Counted from the first letter of the stretch, positions 1 through 10,084 are shown. The stretch: 64,000 nucleotides of DNA from Kaistella treverensis (GCF_900114045.1 NZ_FORQ01000004.1:164709-228708), one strand, 5' to 3'. Notes: a model not told the origin generated them from the letters alone. A program made the numbers and translations.

Positions 1-1
1 C

Positions 2-694
2 TATACATCGATCCCAAAACTCTCACAAGCGGCAATGAGGTGGTTTTACCCAAAACTGGACGCTGTAGTTGTGCTCTCCGAAACAGCTAAAAGGAAAATA
101 GGGCATTTAAACCCCAATGTTGAAATAATTGCAAACACACTGCCATTTTCAAGCGACGAAGTGTCACGGTTGGTCGAAAAGAAAATAATTTTGGTTGGCC
201 GCATCAGCAAAGAAAAAGGTTATGACAGAATTATTCCTATAGCGGAGAGAATGTGCCGGGATTACCCGGATTGGTGTATCTATATTTATGGGCAAGGCGA
301 AGACGAAGAAAAGTTAAGGCTTCAATTAAACAATAGCCCTACAAACAACGTTCATATTATGACCCCCGTAAAAAATATAAAAGAAGTTTATCTTAGTTCT
401 TCACTTTTACTCATGACAAGCTATTATGAGGCGATGCCCATGGTGATTTTAGAAGCACAGCATTGTGGACTGCCGGTTTTAGGCTATTCCTGTGAAGGAA
501 CAGATAGCTTGGTTGAAGATGGTGTAAATGGTTTTGTGGTTCAGAATGAAGAAGATTTTTATAAAAAATTGGGCATTTTAATAAATAATCATCATTTACG
601 TTTAATAATGGGGCGGCAGGGAAGGAAAAATGCCGAATTATACAATCCGCAAAATATTTTAAAAAAATGGACAAACTTCCTGGAAAAACAATAA
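2..694 (+). CDS. glycosyltransferase family 4 protein, 5' end cut by window
   Basis: The reading frame is open to the left edge, so the true start lies outside; about 230 residues remain. It is the C-terminal half of a GT-B glycosyltransferase that adds a sugar from a nucleotide donor to a growing surface polysaccharide at the cytoplasmic side of the inner membrane. Visible signs are VGRISKEKGYDR, the usual opening of the donor-binding Rossmann domain, and the E-x7-E motif EAMPMVILE followed by GLPVLGYSCEGTDSLVEDGVNG. It sits 58 bases before another GT4 gene on the same strand. Donor and acceptor cannot be told from the sequence. Confidence 0.85.
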   Translation, partial: YTSIPKLSQAAMRWFYPKLDAVVVLSETAKRKIGHLNPNVEIIANTLPFSSDEVSRLVEKKIILVGRISKEKGYDRIIPIAERMCRDYPDWCIYIYGQGEDEEKLRLQLNNSPTNNVHIMTPVKNIKEVYLSSSLLLMTSYYEAMPMVILEAQHCGLPVLGYSCEGTDSLVEDGVNGFVVQNEEDFYKKLGILINNHHLRLIMGRQGRKNAELYNPQNILKKWTNFLEKQ

Positions 695-752
695 TTTCTT
701 TCTGCTTATGCGTGTAGATAGATTTAAAACTCATTATAAAACCTTTCTTACT

Positions 753-1778
753 ATGAAATTTTTTTTTAATTTATCTATGCTAAACAGAAGACCTACTGGT
801 GTGGGTATTTATTCCAACAAGTTAAAACAAGAGCTTAGTAAAAAACTTTCGCCAAACTTCATTTTTTTATATATTAAAGATGTCAGACTTTTGTCGCTTT
901 ATCGCATTTTTTGGAATATTTTCATTTTACCTTTAAAAGTTGGTAAAAATACTGTTTATTCCTTTTCGTCGCACGGATCTCCGTTTATTGCTAATCAGGT
1001 GATTACAATTCACGATTTAATTTGTCTTAATTTTCCAAAGCAACACCGATTTCAATATTATTATTTTAGGTTTATTTTGCCATCCATAATAAGGTCAAGT
1101 AAAAAAATAGTTGTTATATCAGAGTTTACCAAATCTGAAGTACTAAAGTTCTATAAGGTGGAAGAGAACAAAATTAAAGTCGTTTATAATGGAGCGAATA
1201 TTTTACAATACAGTCCGGATTCTAAAACTGAACAAGAGTTTGACAATCTGACTAATAAAAAGCCATACTTTATAACGGTTGGTGCTTCGTATGAACATAA
1301 AAACATATTTAACTTGTTATCAGCAATCAAAAAATTTAATAATTTAAACTTTTCGTTTATAATTATCGGGAAAGCAAATAAGTATGGTTTGCAACTTAGG
1401 GATTATGCGAAAAAAAACCATATGCCAAATGTTATATTTTTAGATTATGTTTCTGATCAATTGCTGTCTAAATTATATAAAGAGGCCTTATGTAATATTT
1501 ATATTAGTCGATATGAGGGTTTTGGTTTCCCACCTTTAGAAGCTGCTAGTTTAGGCACAGTATCTTTAGTGTCTAATATCCCTGTAATGAGAGAAGTATT
1601 TTCAAATTCAATGATATACGTAGACCCCCTGTCCGTTGACGATATTTGTGAGAAATTGCAGATGATTTCAAAATGTAAATTTAATTTGGGTCTTTACAAA
1701 AACCAGTATCCAACGTTGATAACTAAATATAGCTGGAATCATGCGGCAGAAGAAATTATTTCAATTGTAAATACCTAA
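753..1778 (+). CDS. glycosyltransferase family 4 protein
   Basis: A 341-residue GT-B glycosyltransferase. I place the start at ATG 753 because MKFFFNLSMLNRRPTGVGIY is the usual N-terminus with the glycine-rich acceptor-domain loop; an in-frame ATG at 708 would add 15 atypical residues. The C-terminal donor domain shows FITVGASYEHKN and the E-x7-E motif EGFGFPPLE, then SNIPVMREVF, as in the RfaB/mannosyltransferase-like branch. The next gene follows after two bases, so the two are probably co-transcribed. The gene is AT-rich compared with the rhamnose genes downstream, which is common in variable polysaccharide loci. Specificity is unknown. Confidence 0.85.
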   Translation: MKFFFNLSMLNRRPTGVGIYSNKLKQELSKKLSPNFIFLYIKDVRLLSLYRIFWNIFILPLKVGKNTVYSFSSHGSPFIANQVITIHDLICLNFPKQHRFQYYYFRFILPSIIRSSKKIVVISEFTKSEVLKFYKVEENKIKVVYNGANILQYSPDSKTEQEFDNLTNKKPYFITVGASYEHKNIFNLLSAIKKFNNLNFSFIIIGKANKYGLQLRDYAKKNHMPNVIFLDYVSDQLLSKLYKEALCNIYISRYEGFGFPPLEAASLGTVSLVSNIPVMREVFSNSMIYVDPLSVDDICEKLQMISKCKFNLGLYKNQYPTLITKYSWNHAAEEIISIVNT

Positions 1779-1780
1779 TT

Positions 1781-2599
1781 ATGCTGGTCACTGCAAGTAT
1801 AGTTTGCTATAAAAATGATCGAAAAATTATTTTAGATTCTATTTTAAGTTTTATTAACTCTGAAACAACATTTCCTGTTTTTTTGTTTTTAATCGACAAC
1901 TCACCCACCGATGAGTTGAAAACCCTCATTAACCATCCGAATATAGAGTACATATCTAACCCTTCAAATCCTGGTTTTGGACCCGCACATAATATTGCTA
2001 TTAAAATGGCAATATCGGCGGGTAGTAAGTATCATTTTGTTTTAAATCCTGACGTTTCGTTTCAAAATGATATCATTGCACCGATGCTGAAATTTATGGA
2101 AGAAAATACTAAAGTAGGAATGTTGATGCCACAGATTTTATATGAGGATGGGTCTATTCAAAATCTCCCGAAATTGCTTCCGTCACCTATGGATGTTTTA
2201 ATGCGTAAAATAAAAGCGCCAAAGTTTTATTACAAACCTTTCATTGACAAGTATGAATTGCGATTTGTTGAGAAAAGTCGCATTTATAATGCTCCAATAC
2301 TTTCAGGATGCTTTACCATGTTAAGGGTTGCTGCAATAAAAGAAGTAGGAATGTATGATGATCGATTTTTTATGTATTTTGAAGATTGGGATCTGTCGCG
2401 AAGAATGTATCAAAAATATCAAACCGTTTATTTCCCTCTTGTCTCGGTCGTTCACGGTTATGAATCTGGAGCAAACAAAAACAAAAGACTGTTCAAAATA
2501 TTTATAAGGTCCGGAATCGCTTATTTTAATAAATGGGGATGGATTTTTGATAAAAATAGAAACGAAATAAATAAAACTACACTTTCGCAGTTCAAATAA
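1781..2599 (+). CDS. glycosyltransferase family 2 protein (rhamnosyltransferase-like)
   Basis: A 272-residue GT-A fold enzyme of family 2. The N-terminus has SIVCYKND and FLFLIDNSPTD (nucleotide binding), then SNPGFGPAHNIAI and the DxD-like metal site LNPDVSF. LSGCFTMLRVAAIKEVGMYDDRFFMYFEDWDLSRRM is laid out as in WbbL-type rhamnosyltransferases. A rhamnosyl role would fit the dTDP-rhamnose genes 2.5 kb downstream, but that is inference. It starts two bases after the previous stop and ends the first transcription block, because the next 600 bases contain only a decayed gene. Confidence 0.82.
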   Translation: MLVTASIVCYKNDRKIILDSILSFINSETTFPVFLFLIDNSPTDELKTLINHPNIEYISNPSNPGFGPAHNIAIKMAISAGSKYHFVLNPDVSFQNDIIAPMLKFMEENTKVGMLMPQILYEDGSIQNLPKLLPSPMDVLMRKIKAPKFYYKPFIDKYELRFVEKSRIYNAPILSGCFTMLRVAAIKEVGMYDDRFFMYFEDWDLSRRMYQKYQTVYFPLVSVVHGYESGANKNKRLFKIFIRSGIAYFNKWGWIFDKNRNEINKTTLSQFK

Positions 2600-2779
2600 A
2601 AAGCACTATAACAAACTTAGAGCATGCACACAAACATCTTACGAAGCTTCTGACGTTTAATAATCTGTAGTTGCTTCCTTTTACGCGACGCAGAGGTTAG
2701 CTAATTTTCTTGCGTAATTTTTTTAGGTCTTCAATAGGTATTTTTCCTTAGTGCTCAATAAATGAAAGTATACAGAAAA

Positions 2780-3046
2780 ATGAAAAATATACTTATAACC
2801 GCGGTGCAGGTTTTATAAGATCAAATTTAACATTAAAGTTGATTGCAAAAAGTTATAACGTAACCGTTTTAGCATTCGGCACAGTTTTGCCGATCTTTCC
2901 AAAGTTAAATCCGTTTTGGGTTTTGAACTAAAACCAGTTTTGAAGAAGGTCTGAAAAAGTTCACCACGCTTGTAAATATACAGGAGATACAGGAAGATAG
3001 ATATCAAAAATAGATTGAAGAAATGAAATCGAAAACTTATTTAAGT
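2780..3046 (+). pseudogene. decayed nucleoside-diphosphate-sugar epimerase
   Basis: This lies in the 620-base gap 2600-3219. ATG 2780 opens MKNILIT; after a one-base shift the next frame reads GAGFIRSNLTLKLIAKSYNV, the Rossmann loop ([11 protein letters not shown]) of an extended short-chain dehydrogenase. About 80 bases later, ELKPVL and then GLKKFTTLVNIQEIQEDRYQ and IEEMKSK resemble the C-terminal tail of UDP-sugar epimerases, broken by an internal stop. The roughly 200-residue middle with the YxxxK site is missing. It is a gene ruin left by deletion and frameshift, next to an intact epimerase of a different subfamily. The rest of the gap shows no gene. Confidence 0.6.
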
Positions 3047-3219
3047 AAAAAACTTGTTTTCAACCTAGAAGAAGAGTGGTGTTGCTATAATAAAAATTTC
3101 GGGTAAAAGGTACTTTTTTTCCGTTCAGAGTTTTATTTAATACCCGTAACCAATCCACCACAAATATCTGGGGTTTTAACTAATATTTACTATTTTTGAG
3201 CACTGACCATAAACCATAA

Positions 3220-4113
3220 ATGAAGACGATTTACATTACGGGGCGAAACGGTTTTGTTGGCAAAAACCTCACGTCATATTTAGTAGAAAATAATTATTCG
3301 GTCGGCCGTCTTTCACTGAAAGATTCGTGGCAATATCCTGATGCCAACGCTATTATTCACGTTGCCGGGATTGCGCATGATTTGGGGAAAACTGCAAACG
3401 CGGATGATTATTTTAAAATTAACCGCGATTTAACCATTCAACTTTTCAATGAGTTTTTGAAATCATCAACTAAGGATTTTTTCTATTTCAGCTCCGTGAA
3501 AGCTGCCGCCGATAGCGTTGAAGGTCATTTAGATGAAAATTTCGCTGCAAATCCTGCGACTCCTTATGGTAAATCAAAGCGTGCAGCTGAAGAATACTTG
3601 CTTGCTCAAAAACTGCCCGAAGACAAGCGGGTTTTCATTATTCGCCCCTGTATGATTCACGGGCCTAGCAATAAGGGCAACCTGAACTTGCTGTATAAAG
3701 TTGTGAAAAAAGGAATTCCCTGGCCTTTGGCCGCTTTCGAAAACCACAGATCTTTTTTAAGTATCGATAATCTAAATTTTTTAATTTTAAAAATGCTTCA
3801 AAATGCGGATATTCCCTCGGGAATTTATAATTTCGCGGATGATCAAAATTTGTCAACAACAGAAGTGGTGAAAATTATCGGAGATTCAAGTGGAAGGAGC
3901 GTGAAACTATGGGAAATCCATGCGTCTTTAATTAAAAATTTAGCCAAAATAGGCGATATTTTTTCTTTGCCGCTAAATTCTGAGCGTTTAGGAAAACTGA
4001 CCGAAAATTATATTGTTTCCAATCAAAAAATTAAAAATGCCCTGCAGATTGATCGCCTGCCGGTAACTGCAGAACAAGGTTTACGGAAAACCATCAAAAG
4101 TTTTCAAAAATAA
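3220..4113 (+). CDS. NAD-dependent epimerase/dehydratase family protein
   Basis: A 297-residue extended short-chain dehydrogenase acting on a nucleotide sugar. The N-terminus ITGRNGFVGKNL is the NAD-binding glycine motif, FFYFSSVKAAA carries the catalytic serine region, and YGKSK is the active-site YxxxK. Its last base overlaps the start of a WbpL/MraY-like transferase. This epimerase-plus-transferase pair is a common arrangement for making and loading the first sugar of an O-antigen-type repeat (WbpV/WbpL, FnlA-like). The exact substrate, such as UDP-QuiNAc or UDP-GalNAc, cannot be decided here. Confidence 0.85.
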   Translation: MKTIYITGRNGFVGKNLTSYLVENNYSVGRLSLKDSWQYPDANAIIHVAGIAHDLGKTANADDYFKINRDLTIQLFNEFLKSSTKDFFYFSSVKAAADSVEGHLDENFAANPATPYGKSKRAAEEYLLAQKLPEDKRVFIIRPCMIHGPSNKGNLNLLYKVVKKGIPWPLAAFENHRSFLSIDNLNFLILKMLQNADIPSGIYNFADDQNLSTTEVVKIIGDSSGRSVKLWEIHASLIKNLAKIGDIFSLPLNSERLGKLTENYIVSNQKIKNALQIDRLPVTAEQGLRKTIKSFQK

Positions 4114-5114
4114 TGGAGTACCTCATAGTCACCGGGATTTTATTCGTGCTGTTGCATCTTTATTTCAGAATCGCAACCCGATTTAATATCATCGATCAGC
4201 CGAACCATCGAACTTCGCATTTTTACACCACGGTTCGTGGCGGTGGAATTATTTTTCCCATTGCATTTCTTCTTTTTATAGGCGCTGAAATGTATTTAAG
4301 TCCCGGAACCATCCAGCAAGACAACGGTGAACCCAACTTTTTTATTTTTGGTGCCGGATTCTTAGTCCTTACCATTTTGAGTTTTGTGGACGACCTTACC
4401 GATCTTTCTACAAAGACACGTTTGCTTTTCCATATAATTTCGGTATCGTTGCTGCTGTACTTTTTAAATGGATTTTCCCTGATCCCAATTTGGGCAATTC
4501 CGCTCGTATATATATTATTTATTGGCATCTTAAATGCCTATAATTTCATGGACGGAATTAACGGAATTTCCGGTATTTACAGCTTTTTCCTGCTCACTTC
4601 ATTGTGGTACGTCAATCAGCAGATTATCCCTTTCGTAGTTGAAGATTTTATTGTTTATCCCACATTAGCGTGTTTGGTTTTTCTATTTTTTAATTTCAGA
4701 AAAAGAGCAAAATGCTTCCTCGGTGACGTCGGAAGTATGGGTCTCGCTTTCTGGATTATCTCATTAATTTCTTTGCTCATCATCAAAACCGGTGATTTTA
4801 AATGGCTGCTTTTCCTTAGCCTTTACGGTGTAGATACGGTGATGACGATTATTGAAAGAATCCGCCGCAAGGAAAATATTCTGGAAGCACATCGCCGGCA
4901 TCTCTACCAACTTTTTGTTAATGAAAAGAAACAATCACATTTAGCAATTAGCTTGCTTTATGGGTTCATTCAGCTGTCAATGAATATTTTCGTAATATTG
5001 TCACCACTGCCAAACTGGATTGTTTATATAGTTATATTGCTGCCAACCACAGTGCTTTATATTTTTATAAAATTAAATATTTTAAAAAACTCCGTACTTA
5101 AAGAATCTAAATGA
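4113..5114 (+). CDS. undecaprenyl-phosphate glycosyl-1-phosphate transferase (WbpL/WecA/MraY family)
   Basis: A 333-residue polytopic inner-membrane enzyme that moves a sugar-1-phosphate from a UDP donor to undecaprenyl phosphate and so starts a polysaccharide repeat. Family motifs in order are NHRTSH near residue 30, FVDDLTDL (Asp pair), NAYNFMDGINGI, KCFLGDVGSMGLAF and HRRHLYQ. About ten hydrophobic segments separate them. It overlaps the epimerase upstream by one base and rfbC downstream by four (ATGA), so translation of the three genes is probably coupled. The donor sugar is not known. Confidence 0.88.
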   Translation: MEYLIVTGILFVLLHLYFRIATRFNIIDQPNHRTSHFYTTVRGGGIIFPIAFLLFIGAEMYLSPGTIQQDNGEPNFFIFGAGFLVLTILSFVDDLTDLSTKTRLLFHIISVSLLLYFLNGFSLIPIWAIPLVYILFIGILNAYNFMDGINGISGIYSFFLLTSLWYVNQQIIPFVVEDFIVYPTLACLVFLFFNFRKRAKCFLGDVGSMGLAFWIISLISLLIIKTGDFKWLLFLSLYGVDTVMTIIERIRRKENILEAHRRHLYQLFVNEKKQSHLAISLLYGFIQLSMNIFVILSPLPNWIVYIVILLPTTVLYIFIKLNILKNSVLKESK

Positions 5115-5656
5115 AAATTAAAAATACACCATTGCAAGACTGCTATATCATTGAGCCCACAATTTTCGAGGATGAAAGAGGATATTTTTTTGAAAAATAT
5201 AATGAGAAGAAATTTGAAGATTTAACGGGTTTAAATGGTCATTTCGTTCAGGATAATATCTCAAAATCTACCTACGGCGTTTTACGCGGATTGCATTTAC
5301 AAAAAGGTGAACACGCACAGGCAAAACTTGTTTCGTGCTTGGAAGGCGCAGTTTGGGATGTTGCTGTAGATTTACGCCAGAATTCACCAACTTTCGGTAA
5401 ATGGTTTGGCGTGGAACTTTCCGCTGAAAATAAACTGCAATTTTACGTTCCTCGCGGTTTCGGGCATGGATTTTCGGTAATTTCCGAAACAGCAGTTTTT
5501 GCTTATAAATGCGACAATTATTACAATAAAGAATCAGAAGGTGGTGTAATTTACAGCGATGAAGAATTAAATATCGACTGGAAATTACCACAGGCAGATA
5601 TCGTGCTTTCAGACAAAGATAAAATTCAACCTATCTTTGCAGCACGCAATTTTTAG
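5111..5656 (+). CDS. rfbC: dTDP-4-dehydrorhamnose 3,5-epimerase
   Basis: A 181-residue cupin epimerase, the third step of dTDP-L-rhamnose synthesis: it converts dTDP-4-keto-6-deoxyglucose to dTDP-4-keto-L-rhamnose. Family signatures are FEDERGYFFEKYNEKKF, QDNISKSTYGVLRGLHLQ (catalytic His in RGLH), GAVWDVAVDLR and FYVPRGFGHGF. The length is typical. The start overlaps the upstream stop by four bases. The neighbours rfbB and rfbA complete steps 1-2. No rfbD (the final reductase) is visible in the window, so it may lie elsewhere, or the product may feed another 6-deoxysugar route. Confidence 0.96.
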   Translation: MKIKNTPLQDCYIIEPTIFEDERGYFFEKYNEKKFEDLTGLNGHFVQDNISKSTYGVLRGLHLQKGEHAQAKLVSCLEGAVWDVAVDLRQNSPTFGKWFGVELSAENKLQFYVPRGFGHGFSVISETAVFAYKCDNYYNKESEGGVIYSDEELNIDWKLPQADIVLSDKDKIQPIFAARNF

Positions 5657-5666
5657 AATTTTAAGA

Positions 5667-6746
5667 ATGAAGAATATTATTATCACCGGTGGCGCCGGAT
5701 TTATCGGGTCTCATGTGGTGCGTGAATTTGTGAAAAATCACCCCGAAACACGCATTATAAATTTGGACGCGTTAACCTACGCCGGTAATTTGGAGAATTT
5801 AAAAGACATCGAAAACGAACCCAATTACGTTTTCGAAAAAGCCGATATCACCAACGTTGAAGAATTACGAAACGTTTTCGAGAAATATAATCCCGACGCA
5901 ATCGTGCATTTAGCGGCTGAAAGTCACGTTGACCGAAGCATTACAGACCCAAATGCCTTTATCAACACCAATGTCATCGGCACCGCGAACTTATTGAATT
6001 TAGCCCGCGAATTCTGGAGCTTAAATCCCGATCATCAGCACGGAAATTTCCCGGATGAAACGCGAAAAAATCTGTTTTACCACGTTTCCACCGATGAGGT
6101 TTACGGAAGTTTAGGAGAAACCGGCTTTTTCCTGGAAACAACGGCTTACGATCCGCAATCGCCATATTCTGCAAGTAAAGCGGCATCGGACCATTTGGTG
6201 CGCGCGTACGGAAACACGTACGGAATGCCTTTTATCCTCTCGAACTGTTCCAATAATTATGGCCCGAATCATTTCCCGGAAAAATTAATTCCGCTTTGTA
6301 TTTCAAATATCATTAATGAAAAGCCGCTTCCAATCTACGGTGACGGAAAATATACACGCGACTGGCTTTTCGTCCTCGATCATGCTAAAGCCATCCACCA
6401 AATATTTTTTGAAGCAAAAACTGGTGAAACCTATAATATCGGCGGTTTCAATGAGTGGCAAAACATTGATTTAGTGAAAGAACTCATCAAACAAATGGAC
6501 GAAAAACTGGGCAAACCAGCTGGATATTCCGAAAAATTAATCACTTACGTAAAAGACCGTCCGGGTCACGATAAGCGCTACGCTATTGACGCTTCTAAAT
6601 TAAACAGAGAATTGGGATGGAAACCAAGCGTAACTTTCGAACAGGGTTTAGGAAAAACCATCGATTGGTTCCTGGAAAACAAAGAATGGTTGGATCACGT
6701 GACTAGCGGAGATTACCAGAAATATTATGAAAAGCAATATAATTAA
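5667..6746 (+). CDS. rfbB: dTDP-glucose 4,6-dehydratase
   Basis: A 359-residue NAD-dependent dehydratase, step 2 of dTDP-rhamnose synthesis. I start at ATG 5667 because [18 protein letters not shown] is the family N-terminus; a longer frame from 5637 would overlap rfbC and add unrelated residues. Visible are [12 protein letters not shown], the active-site [10 protein letters not shown] (Thr-Asp-Glu), [15 protein letters not shown] (YxxxK) and NCSNNYGP. It begins 10 bases after rfbC and ends one base before rfbA, so the three form one operon. Confidence 0.97.
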   Translation: MKNIIITGGAGFIGSHVVREFVKNHPETRIINLDALTYAGNLENLKDIENEPNYVFEKADITNVEELRNVFEKYNPDAIVHLAAESHVDRSITDPNAFINTNVIGTANLLNLAREFWSLNPDHQHGNFPDETRKNLFYHVSTDEVYGSLGETGFFLETTAYDPQSPYSASKAASDHLVRAYGNTYGMPFILSNCSNNYGPNHFPEKLIPLCISNIINEKPLPIYGDGKYTRDWLFVLDHAKAIHQIFFEAKTGETYNIGGFNEWQNIDLVKELIKQMDEKLGKPAGYSEKLITYVKDRPGHDKRYAIDASKLNRELGWKPSVTFEQGLGKTIDWFLENKEWLDHVTSGDYQKYYEKQYN

Positions 6747-6747
6747 T

Positions 6748-7608
<861 letters not shown>

Positions 7609-7621
7609 AAATTTTAAAATT

Positions 7622-7654
7622 AAAAAAAAAGCATCTTTTAGGTGCTTTTTTTTT
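7622..7654 (+). terminator. intrinsic terminator after rfbA
   Basis: An A-run and GCA pair with TGC and a T-run around a short TTTTAG loop, giving a hairpin that ends in nine T residues. It closes the rfb operon. Confidence 0.85.
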
Positions 7655-7793
7655 AGTTCAAACTTTCTGCTTAATACACCGTGCCGTAAACTTTTAAGCA
7701 TTAAACCAAAACGGTTTTAGAGTACCGAATGTGCGGTACTAAACAGGGTATTAATTTCTAACCAATGTGCTATTGATGCTTAGTCTTTCATTT

Positions 7794-7826
7794 AAAAAAT
7801 ATCGAGCTAAAACACCTGATTTTTTC
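7794..7826. repeat. short AT-flanked palindromic interspersed repeat
   Basis: AAAAAATATCGAGCTAAAAC, five variable bases, then ATTTTTTC. It is a variant of the family A5-T-TGCCGTTAAAACAGC-AATTTTTT found between many genes of this window. The same ATATCGAGCTAAAAC variant recurs at 52477, inside a gene cassette. Confidence 0.6.
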
Positions 7827-7880
7827 AAAAATTTAAAAAACAGCATGATTTATCTGAATAATTTTTCGCTTTTATATCCT

Positions 7881-7888
7881 TATCTTTG
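7881..7888 (+). promoter_or_regulatory. Bacteroidota -7 promoter element of rimO
   Basis: TATCTTTG fits the TAnnTTTG consensus of the Bacteroidota housekeeping sigma factor and lies 18 bases before the rimO ATG. A good -33 TTTG is not obvious. Confidence 0.55.
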
Positions 7889-7906
7889 CGCCCAATAAAT
7901 TTTATA

Positions 7907-9208
7907 ATGCGCACAAAATCAGTCGGAAAAAAGAAAATAAATATTGTAACCTTAGGATGTTCGAAGAATGTCTACGATTCTGAAGTCCTTATGGGGCAGC
8001 TTCAGGCCAACGGAAAGGAAGTCGTTCACGAAGATAAAGGTGATATTGTGGTCATTAACACTTGTGGATTTATCGACAATGCGAAGGAAGAAAGCATCAA
8101 TACCATTTTAGAATTTGTAGAAGCTAAAAACCGCGGTGAAGTAGAAAAAGTTTTCGTAACCGGATGTCTTTCCGAACGTTATAAGCCGGATTTGGTGCGC
8201 GAAATTCCCGATGTGGACCAATATTTCGGTACTCGCGATTTACCTCTTTTGCTAAAACAGCTCGGCGCAGATTATAAACACGAATTGGTTGGCGAACGCA
8301 TGACAACTACACCAAAACATTACGCATATCTGAAGATTGCGGAAGGTTGCGACCGACCGTGCAGCTTTTGTGCGATTCCTTTAATGCGTGGTAAAAATAT
8401 TTCAACACCAATTGAAAATCTCGTCATTGAAGCTGAAAAGCTGGCAAAAAAAGGCGTTAAAGAACTTATTTTAATCGCGCAGGATCTGACATATTATGGT
8501 TTGGATATTTATAAAAAACGTGCGCTTGGCGATTTGCTTCTACGTCTCGTAAAAGTAGACGGAATCGAATGGATTCGTCTGCATTACGCTTTTCCTTCAG
8601 GTTTTCCTGAGGACGTGCTGGAAATCATTAAAAACGAACCAAAGGTTTGTAACTACATCGATATTCCTTTACAGCACATCAATTCCGAAATTTTAAAGGA
8701 TATGAAACGCGGCACAACGCATGAAAAAACCAATGCTTTGCTCGCAAAATTCCGTGAGAAAGTTCCGGATATGGCGATTCGGACCACGCTGATCGTTGGT
8801 TTTCCGGGTGAAACTCGCGAGAAATTTGAGGAAATGAAAGAATGGGTGCGCGAGCAGAGATTCGACCGTTTGGGCTGTTTCACCTATTCGCATGAAGAAA
8901 ATACTACGGCTTTTGTTTTAGAAGACAATGTACCTCAGGAAGAAAAAGAGGCGCGTGTGGAAGAAATTATGGAACTACAGTCGCAGATTTCCTGGGAAAA
9001 AAACCAGGAAAAAATAGGCAAGATTTTCCGTTGTATTTTCGACCGTAAAGAAGGAAATTATTTCGTTGGCCGGACCGAATTTGATTCGCCGGATGTAGAT
9101 AATACCGTTTTGGTTTCCGCAGAAAATACCTATTTATCACTCGGAGAATTTGCGAATGTGAAAATTACAGCCGCCGAAGAATTCGATTTATACGGCGAAC
9201 TCATTTAA
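7907..9208 (+). CDS. rimO: ribosomal protein S12 methylthiotransferase RimO
   Basis: A 433-residue radical SAM enzyme that adds a methylthio group to the conserved aspartate of ribosomal protein S12. Domains in order are the MTTase N-terminal domain (INIVTLGCSKNVYDSE, with cysteines in VINTCGF and VTGCLSERY for the second 4Fe-4S cluster), the radical SAM CxxxCxxC site in EGCDRPCSFCAIPLMRG, and a C-terminal TRAM domain. ATG 7907 is chosen over a TTG at 7886 that falls inside the promoter box. It is a single-gene unit between two terminators. Confidence 0.96.
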   Translation: MRTKSVGKKKINIVTLGCSKNVYDSEVLMGQLQANGKEVVHEDKGDIVVINTCGFIDNAKEESINTILEFVEAKNRGEVEKVFVTGCLSERYKPDLVREIPDVDQYFGTRDLPLLLKQLGADYKHELVGERMTTTPKHYAYLKIAEGCDRPCSFCAIPLMRGKNISTPIENLVIEAEKLAKKGVKELILIAQDLTYYGLDIYKKRALGDLLLRLVKVDGIEWIRLHYAFPSGFPEDVLEIIKNEPKVCNYIDIPLQHINSEILKDMKRGTTHEKTNALLAKFREKVPDMAIRTTLIVGFPGETREKFEEMKEWVREQRFDRLGCFTYSHEENTTAFVLEDNVPQEEKEARVEEIMELQSQISWEKNQEKIGKIFRCIFDRKEGNYFVGRTEFDSPDVDNTVLVSAENTYLSLGEFANVKITAAEEFDLYGELI

Positions 9209-9235
9209 AAATTAGCAGTTAAAACGGCATTTTTT
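9207..9235. repeat. short AT-flanked palindromic interspersed repeat
   Basis: AAAAATTAGCAGTTAAAACG followed by GCATTTTTT, overlapping the rimO stop. It is a member of the interspersed family described at 10085 and may form a weak terminator hairpin. Confidence 0.55.
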
Positions 9236-9261
9236 AATGATTTAGCAAAGACAAATTATAT

Positions 9262-9296
9262 AAAAACACCATTGGAAATTCCTGTGGTGTTTTTTA
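9262..9296 (+). terminator. intrinsic terminator downstream of rimO
   Basis: AAAAACACCA and TGGTGTTTTTT form a stem around a loop of about 11 bases, with a T-run at the end. It lies in the 344-base gap between rimO and the RlpA-like gene; the rest of that gap is AT-rich and holds the promoter at 9494. Confidence 0.8.
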
Positions 9297-9493
9297 TGCT
9301 TAAAATGCTGGAAGTCAGCATTAAATCTGTGTTTTTCGGTAGGTGCTATGCAGTGTTTAGTTAATAATATTAACATTTATACCCTAATTTTAACACAATT
9401 TAAGAACCTGTGGGAAATCGCGATATAACGGCGGTCGCGGGTATCGTTAACAAATAATTAACAATTCCTTAACGTAGTTTAACACTTCAATAG

Positions 9494-9522
9494 TTGCGTA
9501 ATTCTATTTCGGAATAAATTTG
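9494..9522 (+). promoter_or_regulatory. Bacteroidota-type promoter of the RlpA-like gene
   Basis: TTG at 9494-9496 and TAAATTTG at 9515-9522, 18 bases apart, match the TTTG-N19-TAnnTTTG pattern. The gene's ATG is 31 bases downstream. Confidence 0.7.
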
Positions 9523-9552
9523 CAGAGTCAAAACCAATAAAAATAATTCAAA

Positions 9553-9933
9553 ATGATAAAAAGAGGAATACTCCTGATCATCATGATGATTTCAACATTT
9601 GGTATTTATTCTTTCACCAAGTTTAATGCCAATGATGCCAAAACAAGTTTTGCATCGTTCTACCATGATAAGTTTAACGGTAGAAAAACAGCCAGCGGAG
9701 AAATTTTCAATAACCGAAAACTTACTGCAGCGCACCGCACGCTTCCTTTCGGGACTTTGGTAGAAGTTACCAACCTGAGAACCGGCAAAAGTGTCGAAGT
9801 TAGAATTAACGACCGTGGACCTTTCCATTCATCCCGCTCGTTAGATCTTTCAAAAGCAGCGTTTGATTCCATAGGAAATACCGCCCGCGGTACAATGCCT
9901 GTAGAATATGAAATTATCAGTTACGATTTATAA
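9553..9933 (+). CDS. RlpA-like septal ring lytic transglycosylase family protein
   Basis: A 126-residue exported protein. Residues 1-20 form a signal-like hydrophobic stretch (ILLIIMMISTFGIYSF). The rest is a double-psi beta-barrel domain: ASFYHDKFNGRKTASGEIF, LTAAHRTLPFGTLVEVTN, VRINDRGPF and SRSLDLSKAAF are the standard RlpA signatures, with the Asp of NDRGPF in the presumed active site. RlpA proteins cleave or bind denuded peptidoglycan strands in the envelope. This one lacks a SPOR domain, which is common for short members, and the gene stands alone with its own promoter and terminator. Confidence 0.9.
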   Translation: MIKRGILLIIMMISTFGIYSFTKFNANDAKTSFASFYHDKFNGRKTASGEIFNNRKLTAAHRTLPFGTLVEVTNLRTGKSVEVRINDRGPFHSSRSLDLSKAAFDSIGNTARGTMPVEYEIISYDL

Positions 9934-9951
9934 TCGAAATTGTAGAAATAG

Positions 9952-9988
9952 AAAGCCGCCTGGTATTGTACCGGGCGGCTTTTTTTTA
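9952..9988 (+). terminator. strong intrinsic terminator
   Basis: GCCGCC and GGCGGC form a GC-rich stem around TGGTATTGTACCG, followed by eight T residues. Confidence 0.9.
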
Positions 9989-9993
9989 CGCTT

Positions 9994-10076
9994 TATTTTT
10001 CGGGCGACTTTTCCGCCCTCCGTTCCCGCTTCCGCCACGGCGGAGAGCTCCACTCAGGTCGGGTCGCGGTGTACGC
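9994..10076. repeat. flavobacterial intergenic repeat, copy 1
   Basis: GC-rich stretch with GGGCGACTTTTCCGCC, CCGTTCCCGC and CTCAGGTCGGG. It shares the CGGGC..TTTTCCGCC..TCCGCTCCC..CTCA.GTCGGG pattern with 18150-18234 and loosely with 20883-20985. It has no convincing gene; an open frame across it is an artefact of the repeat. Confidence 0.5.
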
Positions 10077-10084
10077 CATTTAGC

